This document shows positions 38,101 through 45,750 of a stretch of DNA of 64,000 nt, piece after piece. The number at the start of each line of letters is the position of its first letter. Position 1 is the stretch's first letter. The notes below the pieces were generated by a model. It was not told the origin of the DNA, made no database searches, and saw only the letters and a program-made list of their open reading frames with translations. This DNA is from Stratiolaelaps scimitus (Eukaryota; Arthropoda; Arachnida; Mesostigmata; Laelapidae): the NCBI GenBank assembly GCA_019614645.1, contig JABWDB010000017.1, positions 434,001 through 498,000 on the forward strand, in the 5' to 3' direction. A program made the translations under genes and the position numbers.

Positions 38101-40715
38101 ATCTTCTCCGAAGCTTTCCCACGACGTCTGAGGCCACGCTATTCATCGGCAAGGCGCTGACATGGTTCGAGTCAGCAAACATGCGACTGGCGAAATGGAA
38201 AACGAATTCGCCGGGCGTAGTGGATTACCTCAGGACATGTGGTATGCAGTCGGCTGGCGCGTGCTCTGACGAGGGCGCAATTTTGAAGGTACTTGGCGTC
38301 GTATGGGCTCCGGCTTCCGATCATCTTCGCGTCCAGCTTACGTCACTAGCCAGGCAGACCACCTCACTCTCCAGGGCGACCAAACGCATGGTGCTGCGAT
38401 TCGTCGCATCCATTTTCGATCCGATTGGATGGTTGGTACCGTACACCCTCCGTGGCAAACGACTCATACAGCAGCTTTGGAGTCAATCACTGAAGTGGGA
38501 CGAAGAGATTGTAGGCGCACCACTCGAAGAATTTAAAAGATGGGCGATGGAGCTCAACGATCTGCTCGAATTGCGCATCGTCCGCCAATACAGTCCGTCC
38601 AATAAGCCCGTCAAAACGTATCATCTACACGTTTTCGGGGACGCGTCCGAAGCTGCCTATGCAGCTGCGGCTTACCTGCAGACCAACTACGCCGATGGTA
38701 CCAGCGACTGCGTGCTATTGATGGCCAAGTCCCGGCTCGCACCACGCAACACACTCACTCTGCCGCGACTGGAGCTCATGGCTGCGTTGATGACGGCCAG
38801 GCTACGGTCATTCATAGTGGAGCGCCTCATGATCAAGGTCGACAAAGTCTTCCATTATACGGACTCGTCGGCGACCTACTACTGGTGTACCGCGGAGCAA
38901 CCGGCGCGTTGGAAAACATTTGTGTGCAACCGCGTTGCTGAGATACAGCAGTTGTCAACTCCGGACGACTGGTACCATTTGCCGGGAGTGTCCAATATTG
39001 CGGATTTTGCGACTCGAGGAATCTCGGCTGCGGAGCTCGCGGCTAATCAAGAATGGTGGTCGGGCCCAGAATGGCTGCAACTTCGTGAAGAAGACAGGCC
39101 GTGTAAAAAATTGCGCCCCGCCGAAAATCAACAACAACCTTACATCGCCTGCGAACGCCGTATCATCGCCGCCGCTGCGACCACTGCTGCAGCCGTCATC
39201 GATCTCAACCGATTCAGCAGCCTTGAAAGCGCAATCCGAGTCATGGTTATGGTGCAGAAATTTGTCCGACTGTGCCGACAGCGCACGGAAAGGGGCGCTG
39301 AGATACCACCCATGGCGTCGGATGTTGAATACCGCAAAGCCGCCGAAGGACTGCTGATCAAAGTAACCCAGCAGCACTACTTCGCGCACGAAATGGCAGC
39401 AGTGAGGAGTGGCGAACGACCATCGACGAAGTCACCACTCGCCTCTTTCAACCTGTTCCTCGACAACGATGGCCTGTTGCGAGTGAAGACCCGACTGACG
39501 CAGGGTCGGCACTTAAGCCATGATGAGACTCACCCAATTGTACTCTCGGGAGAGTCACGTCTGGCTAGGTTGCTCATTTTGCATCATCATCGGGTGAACG
39601 CTCATTTCGGCGTGAACGTCATCCTCTCCGCGCTTCGGCGCCGGTTCTGGGTTACCCGAGCCCGTCAGGTGATCAAGTCGATCCTCCATCGTTGCGTCAC
39701 CTGTCGGAAGGCCCATGGGGTCGCTGCCGACCAGGTCCAAGCCCCGCTGCCGCCAGAGCGACTTACGCTCTTAGTTGCCTTTAATTCGGCGGGACTGGAC
39801 TTTTGTGGACCATTTTACGTTAGCACAAAGGACGCAACAGCAAAGGCCTACGTCGCGCTGTTCACTTGCACAAGCACCCGTGCTGTGCATTTTGAACTGG
39901 TACACACGATGACCGCATCTGACACCCATCTCGCCCTGCGTCGCTTCATCGCAGCTCATCCCGGCTGCACCCGACTGATCTCTGATAACGGGCGCTCATT
40001 TGTCAAGGCCGCCACCGACATCAAGAAGCTCTTTAACTCAGTGCGCGATCCGGCATCTCGCGAACTGCTCGCAATGCGTCGGATTGAATGGTCGTTCAGC
40101 TGTCCTCGCGCGCCATGGCGCACCGGGTTTGTCGAACGTCTGGTTGGAACATTTAAGGTAGCGCTTTTTAAGACGCTCGGTCGGAGTCTCCTTTGTTTCG
40201 AAGAGCTAAGGACCATCGTCTCGGAACTCGCCGCCGTGATCAATGACCGACCACTCACGTACGTCAGTGGTGACGTGGACGCCCCGCCAGCGATCACGCC
40301 TGCCAACTTCATCCATGGAGGCCCCATCAGGTCTGCGCTCTGCTCAGAAATACCACTCGACGACCTCGGCCCAAATGGTAGGGTGCCAGACGAGCCGTAC
40401 CCCGACCAGCTACGTTCGACGCTCCTTCAAAGGACGAACTACTTCAAATCGCTATCTACCAGGTGGTTCCGCGAATATCTGCTTCAGCTACGCACTGCGA
40501 ACATAGACAATAGAGGACGGCCGCGCACAATCGCAGTCGGTGATGTGTGTTTGCTGAAGGAAGACAACATCCCTCGAGTCAAGTGGAACCTGGTTCGCGT
40601 TCTAGAAGGCCACCCCGGACGAGATGGTGTAATACGGACATATACGATTAAATACGCAAATGGCTATGTCACCCGTCGTGCAGCCCAACTTCTCTGTCCG
40701 TTAGAAATTGTATAA
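35151..40715 (+). CDS. BEL/Pao Gag-Pol polyprotein
   Basis: A single 1854-residue frame. The N-terminal third is Gag-like, with a DUF1759-type region starting near PEPFDGT (residue 175) and three zinc knuckles from residue 436: CX2CX4HX4C, a variant CX2CX4HX5C, and a third ending in His. The aspartic protease follows with FLDPGSDLTFV (D558-P559-G560); most relatives have D-S/T-G. The reverse transcriptase has KWRIVFDCSAS, VSADITKAY and LYHDDLL (981-984). RNase H starts with VFGDASEAAY (D1164), LPRLELMAAL, YTDSSATYYW and NIADFATRG. The integrase has an HHCC-like zinc segment, then D1550 (GLDFCGPF), D1612 (ISDNGRSF) and E1662 (FVERLVGTFK), spaced D-x61-D-x49-E. The end (KWNLVRVLEGHPGRDGVIRT) is the usual BEL/Pao C-terminal module. 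No stops or frameshifts were found. Start chosen as the first ATG after the in-frame TGA at 35142. Confidence 0.95.
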   Translation: MALDHSPPPNQRNTTEPPLPAGSGVHQSSTRLSTLKQRRTRTRNQQVKEFEAVTNRDESEPATALELDAAMRFIQVRQRVIEELDDKVQDHPDMSAEALERDIDESCVHNSEMDRYVIKLQQLLSGRDSGRACHLGSPDVGAASNQQAILSNNAQHAAMTSVALCPPPPTLDTQPEPFDGTQTNYRHWRQQYDSWMARRTSASKTERLIALLKLLRGPARELIQHLQISDSNYDTALHLLNANFGKVSIERARTLDRVLNVPVVKSTSDVRGLRQLLNNVQGSILQMEGLNVDLAQFALTYEAAISRAIPEQILFDHAESKRRDELVAPNGSSGGPNDDSETADEMSGCAAAKRIQSLVDYLRRYTNHKEQVMLTYQPHRTDKESSVPNMQHHRPKYPPRQRSNRSAVHPPPYESRTTVAATTTSTNSSQRNVRACVFCNDVSHRPSRCSSAMNYEERRAALERKNRCFVCLGRRHLNGEQCVGVKVPCRTCQGRDHYTVLHPPSERPTTTAVATLNGATSRSVSSMSCVAMPSSLVMTARAQIVHGGQRFPVRLFLDPGSDLTFVLPSTVGKLHGVRPQSQAELTIKGVAGARTATMQRYRICLESCHDDPTRIDISAYSYDFQVDPSNRCSKQELQAIATFGRTHELADPTHLDGANPDPPAILIGIDYYYSIVRRSPLLDVTKGLVGTDTKFGWVIAGKVSTGTTRVNVARVHAVCCAAALSKPARDLERLWSLEAVGVTDAPASAQSAEEDEAVKQFNAGLVYDGNAYTVTMPKRSSISELSNNLDTAVRRLTSKRRSLLRDATAFQRYNDEIMAFLNDGHAEEVTDFERARAGDHDGSYYMPHHQVITQADGKEKWRIVFDCSASAPGTTSLNSHLLPGPNLNPDLVKLLLNFRLHRVAVSADITKAYMMLNLAERDRPLFRFLWQGPNDDRIRCYQMKKVTWGAVPSGFLLAATLRDIFKRVDPAAVRRLGESLYHDDLLRSFPTTSEATLFIGKALTWFESANMRLAKWKTNSPGVVDYLRTCGMQSAGACSDEGAILKVLGVVWAPASDHLRVQLTSLARQTTSLSRATKRMVLRFVASIFDPIGWLVPYTLRGKRLIQQLWSQSLKWDEEIVGAPLEEFKRWAMELNDLLELRIVRQYSPSNKPVKTYHLHVFGDASEAAYAAAAYLQTNYADGTSDCVLLMAKSRLAPRNTLTLPRLELMAALMTARLRSFIVERLMIKVDKVFHYTDSSATYYWCTAEQPARWKTFVCNRVAEIQQLSTPDDWYHLPGVSNIADFATRGISAAELAANQEWWSGPEWLQLREEDRPCKKLRPAENQQQPYIACERRIIAAAATTAAAVIDLNRFSSLESAIRVMVMVQKFVRLCRQRTERGAEIPPMASDVEYRKAAEGLLIKVTQQHYFAHEMAAVRSGERPSTKSPLASFNLFLDNDGLLRVKTRLTQGRHLSHDETHPIVLSGESRLARLLILHHHRVNAHFGVNVILSALRRRFWVTRARQVIKSILHRCVTCRKAHGVAADQVQAPLPPERLTLLVAFNSAGLDFCGPFYVSTKDATAKAYVALFTCTSTRAVHFELVHTMTASDTHLALRRFIAAHPGCTRLISDNGRSFVKAATDIKKLFNSVRDPASRELLAMRRIEWSFSCPRAPWRTGFVERLVGTFKVALFKTLGRSLLCFEELRTIVSELAAVINDRPLTYVSGDVDAPPAITPANFIHGGPIRSALCSEIPLDDLGPNGRVPDEPYPDQLRSTLLQRTNYFKSLSTRWFREYLLQLRTANIDNRGRPRTIAVGDVCLLKEDNIPRVKWNLVRVLEGHPGRDGVIRTYTIKYANGYVTRRAAQLLCPLEIV

Positions 40716-40735
40716 TGTTTAGTAAACGGGTCCGT

Positions 40736-40763
40736 GCGAGGTAACCTGTCCCGGATACCTCGC
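40736..40763 (+). promoter_or_regulatory. Perfect 8-bp hairpin before the 3' LTR
   Basis: GCGAGGTA (40736-40743) and TACCTCGC (40756-40763) form a perfect stem with a 12-base loop, ending 9 bases before the LTR. The following AGGGTGGAC is the only purine-rich stretch at the expected polypurine-tract position. The hairpin is seen directly; a role in plus-strand priming or RNA processing is inference. Confidence 0.65.
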
Positions 40764-40772
40764 AGGGTGGAC

Positions 40773-41182
40773 TGTCAATAATTGTGATGTTCTATTACAT
40801 TAGTGTTGCCGAAATCGAAAGCTCAATAATTCATTCACGGGACTTGTAATGAAATGTACAATAATTATGACGCTCCGATTGTCCTGAGCGTGTGTGCGAC
40901 ACACGTACATAGGTACGCATTCAGCAAACTTCGCACCAAACTTGTATCCTTGGTGCAACAATAAAGCAGACGCTCTCCGGTCTCTGGAGAGTCAGTCACG
41001 TACGAGACGGCGATCAGTACGCACCAAAGAACCGTGTTGTCTTTAGAGATAGGTAACGGGATACGATCAAGCACCATCCTGACGAAGCGTGAAATTCAGA
41101 TTTACGAATACCCCGTCTATCACGAATACCATCACGCTATCGCAACCTACCCTACAGACCGTCGGGTAGGTGATATTTCTCA
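40773..41182 (+). repeat. 3' LTR of BEL/Pao element
   Basis: 410 bp, aligned base for base with the 5' LTR at an offset of 6464 bases with no mismatch found. It carries AATAAA at 40960-40965, a probable polyadenylation signal, and the terminal CTACCC/GGGTAG hairpin. Confidence 0.95.
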
Positions 41183-41187
41183 GTATG
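41183..41187 (+). repeat. Target site duplication GTATG, right copy
   Basis: Matches the 5 bases immediately upstream of the 5' LTR. Confidence 0.9.
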
Positions 41188-42399
41188 AACGTTACCGACT
41201 GAAGCTATCGCCATCGCTGATCCCGAAGTTGCCACCCGATATTGTATCTTAAATATAATAATTGCCTTTTTAGAGCTCGAAAGCACCCTTTCTTATAGAG
41301 CAGATTTACTATGCCAATTGGAGAACAAGCGATGAGATTTCCAGCCGCACCTTCAATGCACCGGCACACATCTCAATGCTGTGCAGAGGTACATATCGGA
41401 AATTTATGGGTTGCATTTGGAAACGGTCCTCTGAGAAATCCTTATCTCAGCAATGAATGACGTCTGATGAGTGAATTTCGTCGAAAAATGTTTGGGCTTT
41501 AACCTGACATCATACTCATTTGACAGTGACCTGTGTGATATGCAGATAGGGCTGTGTGAATACGGACGGCGGAAATTAATGCAACTCCCCAATGCGATGC
41601 TTTCGTAAGAAAGCTTCTCCGACTTCTCTTGAGGTTTGCCTGGCCTTTTCTTATCCATGCATCGCTAAACCAAGGTGCTCTATGAATGAAAATGTTGAGT
41701 CCCGGCATTTTGACATCCGGGCACATTTAAGCGCGCTTCTTTTGCAGCGAAATCCAAGTGTACCTGAGTTAAGTCCATCTCTAAAGCCCTAGTGCTCTTA
41801 TTGTTTAGAATTGTAGCAGGACTGACTGCAGAAACGTTTTTTGAACTTAGCTATGGCTCAGAGAAAGGTCCTGTTGCATATTACTGAGACTCGGCCAGGC
41901 AGTTATGAGTTCGTGAGATTACTGGCAAGAAGATGGTCGGAACAGTGTTCCAGGTAGAAAGAAACACATTGGCAGATAAAGAGAGAGAGAGAGATCGAGT
42001 GAGGGGTCAAGTCATTTAGAGTTACATCAATCCTGAAATACCTCATCAGAGGTTTAGTATAATTAGAATCTTATTAAAATGAACCCTACATAGGAGTCGT
42101 TCTGTTTTCTGTTGACTACCTGTTGGTCTTTCTCGCCATGCCTGCCAGACCCAACGAAAGCTTCAAGGTGATTCTTGTCATGATACCCCAACAGCTGTAG
42201 AACTTCATTCTGAATAACAGCACTTCTCAAGGATAATATCAGATCATTCCTGACTCCACCTTGATTTCACTCATGAACCTAAATGTGTTAGCAAAGAAAA
42301 GGAAACACATTCGTAAAGATATTTTCCGATAATATCATCAATAATGATATTGTAAGGATTACAAATGGGTGGCTTTCTCTATAGTGGCTCACTCAGTTG

Positions 42400-42960
42400 T
42401 CTCCCTACGGCGGTCTGCGAATGATGACTCCAGTAGGTAAGTATCGATGATGACTTACGGCGCTCGACGTGCGTAAGTCACATTATTTATTCTGTGCTGC
42501 ATTGTGGTTACCATACCTATTTATTTAAGTACACATTGTTCCCGGGCATTGCCGTCAGCTCTGTTAAGTCAGGGCTCGTTGTCCTAGTAAGTTGCTTGCG
42601 TCTAACAGCGCAACGTTGTTTGGCCGTGCGCTGTTAGTGTAGGCCGCACTTAATATACCTCGCTGTGCCGTGCACAGCCGCATCGGTGGCGGTAACGTTC
42701 AAGGTAGCAGTGCACGTCTCTACTTCGGAGAGTGCGGCTGGCACGACGTCTGGTGGTCGGCGTGTGAAGTGCTCATTCATGTGTTTGGTCTCTCGGAGAT
42801 CGGATAGCTATGTTGGCGGGAACATCTGTGCGGGCCTGGTGTGCTGCTGTTGTGTGTGGATGTGTGTACTACAATATGTCCAGATCGGCGAAGGACAAAC
42901 CGCGAAAACGTGATAGAGCTTTTCGTCATGATTTTTGGTCCTGATTTGGACAACGCTTAC
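42400..42960 (+). promoter_or_regulatory. Candidate promoter or solo-LTR-like segment
   Basis: A CpG-richer island in AT-rich DNA with a TATA-like TATTTAA at 42522-42528. About 350 bases downstream is an ATG (42874) that opens only a basic 22-codon peptide before a stop. The arrangement resembles the U3-R-U5 part of an LTR or a first exon. No matching second LTR and no target duplication were found. Confidence 0.2.
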
Positions 42961-43283
42961 ATCGACAACTGAAGTGTCGAGCTCATTGAAAGTTTCGCTT
43001 TAGGGGGTTAGAGAGTGTGAGAACCCCGTTTCAAGATCGGAGCGGGCGTCGGCGGGAGAACCATTGACTTGATATTCTCGATTTAGCCTGCCCTTCCGAA
43101 GTAAACGCGTCGACATGAAAAGCTAACGGCAAGGGCAGTTCCACCAGCGGGGTCGAACGAGAGAGCAAGCACTCTGCCGCCTAAAACAGCACTCGAATAG
43201 ATTTTTGAGGTGACTTCGAACTTGTCGAAAATGGAGACCAAGTAGGGACCATTGGAACGTTTTAGGTAGTCACTTTCCGTCGA

Positions 43284-43440
43284 GCCCGGTGGCGTAGTGC
43301 GCTCGTTGCACCTTGGAATCGGAGGAGACACAACGATGGGTGCACAGATTCGATCCCCGCCGTTGCACATTTGCATTTAAGGGGTCTATCCTATGAAGCA
43401 ATGCCGAACACAGTACATGGACTTCAAATAATAAAAAAAA
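43284..43440 (+). repeat. SINE family 1 copy with A-rich end
   Basis: A-box-like GGTGGCGTAGTGC (43289-43301) and B-box-like AGATTCGATCC (43347-43357) with about 55 bases between. The body CGTTGCACATTTGCATTTAA, GGGGTCTATCCTATGAAGCA and ATGCCGAACACAGTAC follows, ending in AATAATAAAAAAAA. It matches the head and body of the minus-strand copy at 29926-30097 but lacks the conserved tail, so it probably terminated early at the A-run. Confidence 0.75.
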
Positions 43441-44507
43441 CGGCCCCTTACTATATCAGCTAAACTGGTAGATATGTTTACAGTTGAAACGAATACTATT
43501 CAACTGCAAACCTATTTTTTTCTAATTGCATTATATATATACGTGTTGTCCAACTGTAAGACTATTTTTGATTTAGTGTCATGATAATGGACCATCTCGC
43601 CTGTCGGTCACTTTCCTCAACATCCTTTAAATACCTCATTTTCATCTGGACTAGTTCCCGTTCCTAATTCTATTATACTATAGTCATAATGGTTCATTAC
43701 AATAACGCAAAGTAAGATCCAATGCAGGTGCAAGGCGAAGTGACTCCCACCCATAAACCAACCGGCGTTGCGTGCTCTATCTAATGAATAGATAACAATT
43801 ACTTGCTAATAATCAGCACTACTATTGAACTATTACTTCATGAAAAGAATATCAAATATCCATGTTACAGTACAGCTGGGTCTAAATATTTGAAACACTT
43901 TTTTATCATTATTTTATCACGAGAAGTTGAGCATCACCGTAATCGCGCTTCCATCCGTCACCATTTGTATTGTATTGTATCGTTGTCTGGGTGACAGGTT
44001 ACTTGCTCTGTTGTGAAATCGTTCCTTCCTGGTAGGGCCGCCTTACGGCGACCTCCATTGCTCAAGTTCAGCTAAAGTCTGTCGATGTCGTAAGAGACAC
44101 CACCCGCACTCATGTGGCGGCTCAATCAGCTTTTCTCCGACATTCACACGAACAACGAGCGGTAATTGATGCACGAGCGCGTTGACCAACACGTGGACGT
44201 TCTTGTGTGAGCGATGCGGTTCGTATCGTTCAGCGTTATTGCCCTCGATCCATTTCGATTTCGTGGAAGTCCAATTAATTCGTTAGTAACTTGCCTAGTA
44301 GTTGAATCGTCGACCAAACTCGGGGACACACGGTCGGTGTTACCGTTGGCCAGCGTTGGGACGTTTTTGAAGCATTATTATAATAAGTCTCCTTTTATTT
44401 AAGCATTTTGGGACAGAATTGGTGGCGGTACAATCTCATCTGGGCTAGTTCTGGGTTCATTCAGGGCCACAGTTGACAGATGTACGATATATGACTTTGG
44501 TTTGTTC

Positions 44508-44508
<1 letters not shown>

Positions 44509-44543
<35 letters not shown>
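44509..44543. repeat. (TA)n microsatellite
   Basis: About 35 bases of alternating TA. Confidence 0.9.
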
Positions 44544-44547
<4 letters not shown>

Positions 44548-45430
44548 CGTCTATCGGGCAAACACGATTCCATATAATGTTTTATTTTTAAGCGTTTCTC
44601 CCATTTGATTACACCAAAAACAACCTGCTAACATGATCGTTATTCCCATGTGGGACGGCTTAAAACCTATACCAGGTTCAGGTGCTACGTAAATGTAGCG
44701 TTATGTTAACGTATGCTATAGATAGCTAAACTTCGATGTCACCAAATCGTGCCGAAAGTGAACTCTTAGCAATATTTTGTTAAAACGAAATAACCCAATA
44801 TTCTACAATAGAGTTTCTAGCTATTCGTCTTTCGTCTAGTGTCGCGCAGGCATGAGTCTCGAAATGAACATTCAATGCACGACTACTTTTGTTGCCACAA
44901 GAAAACCAAGGCAGATTCTGCCTTGTCGCAGGAATGGATAACCGCGGATAAGACTGCTAACTCGGCCGAATTCCGAATGTTCTACAAGCAGCGAGAAAGA
45001 AGCATATAGGCTGACTTGGCCTGGCCATGTAACGCAGCCGGCCCCTGGCCGGACGCGTGGGCGAGATGGTTTCTCGAAGCCCTTCGGGCTTCGGGAATAC
45101 GGGCCGCGTTCGGAAATGAGTACATGGTGTTGCGGGCCTTAGAAACATATCGTCTCATCTGAGAATAGAGAATTTTTCGTATGCATTTTCCGAGGAGATC
45201 GTCATCAGACCGTTGTCACGCGGAGTTCCTGATCGTGAATCGCAAAGGCTTTACTTCAACAGCTAGGAAACCGTATTCCGTTGTGGCTTTAACATCTGGA
45301 TTTTGGACTGCGAATCCTTCTGGGAAGTATCAGCAGGAAGTACAAGTGGTGAAGGGAAATCCCCGGAATTGATCCGTGCCGCACGCAGCGGGCCCCCGCG
45401 TTTATAGGATCTTGCGTGATGACATATAGG

Positions 45431-45496
45431 AGAGCTTAAGCATTGTAAAATTGCAGCTCCTTTAATAAACCAATAAAGCTTTACCTTTACCTTTGC
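45431..45496 (+). repeat. Dispersed repeat ending in CTTTACC units
   Basis: GAGCTTAAGCATTGTAAAATT, GCAGCTCC, then AATAAACCAATAAAGC and two CTTTAC units. The ending matches 59311-59330 (AAACCAATAAACCTTTACC) and, in reverse complement, the sequence beside the SINE tail at 25790. Family 1 and this repeat may therefore share a 3' end with a simple-sequence tail. Confidence 0.55.
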
Positions 45497-45658
45497 ATGA
45501 CTGTATATACACGTGCCTTCAAAAGCGAACCAATCCGTTGAGCATTATTAATTTTATTGTTACTGCTCGTTTCGAACGTTAATTGAGTGAGATACATGAA
45601 ATTTTATTAATTATACTATTTCGCGTGGTGGGCGAATTATGTTGTACAACTTGTTCGG

Positions 45659-45681
45659 TATATATATATATATATATATAT
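45659..45681. repeat. (TA)n microsatellite
   Basis: About 23 bases of TA lying about 75 bases beyond the 3' end of the minus-strand non-LTR element. Confidence 0.9.
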
Positions 45682-45750
45682 ACATCATCGTCCGATCATT
45701 ATAAGAAACATTCAACACGATTTATTCAAACATACAGTAGGGCGGGATTT

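Larger units (their letters stand above)
34309..41182 (+). mobile_element. Full-length BEL/Pao LTR retrotransposon, 6874 bp
   Basis: A complete element: 410-bp 5' LTR, TGG-starting primer-binding site, 432-bp leader, one continuous 1854-codon Gag-Pol frame, a short hairpin-bearing 3' untranslated piece, and a 410-bp 3' LTR. It is flanked by the 5-bp direct repeat GTATG. The LTRs begin TG and end CA and appear identical when compared base by base, which indicates recent insertion or gene conversion. The domain order Gag - protease - RT - RNase H - integrase in one frame without a Gag stop is typical of BEL/Pao. There is no envelope gene, so it would replicate as an intracellular retrotransposon. 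Whether it is active is uncertain because the protease and RT boxes are altered. Confidence 0.95.
41188..45650. other. Gene-free stretch between the two retrotransposons
   Basis: No supported gene. It holds a (GA)n-like run near 41979-41994, a GC-richer segment at 42400-42960 that could be a promoter or solo LTR, a SINE family 1 copy at 43284-43440, a (TA)n tract at 44509-44543, and small palindromes near 45030-45100 (GGCCCCTGGCC; GAAGCCCTTCGGGCTTC). Confidence 0.5.

Noticed and set aside
35253..40506. Many open frames on both strands inside 35151-40715
   Set aside because: They are shadows of the Gag-Pol frame caused by its high GC content and have no domains of their own.
45077..45097. Rho-independent terminator-like hairpin GAAGCCCTTCGGGCTTC
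   Set aside because: No T-run follows and the sequence is not bacterial; kept only as a small palindrome.
41188..45650. Envelope or third gene of the BEL/Pao element
   Set aside because: The element ends at its 3' LTR at 41182 with a target duplication, and there is no frame between the Gag-Pol stop and that LTR.
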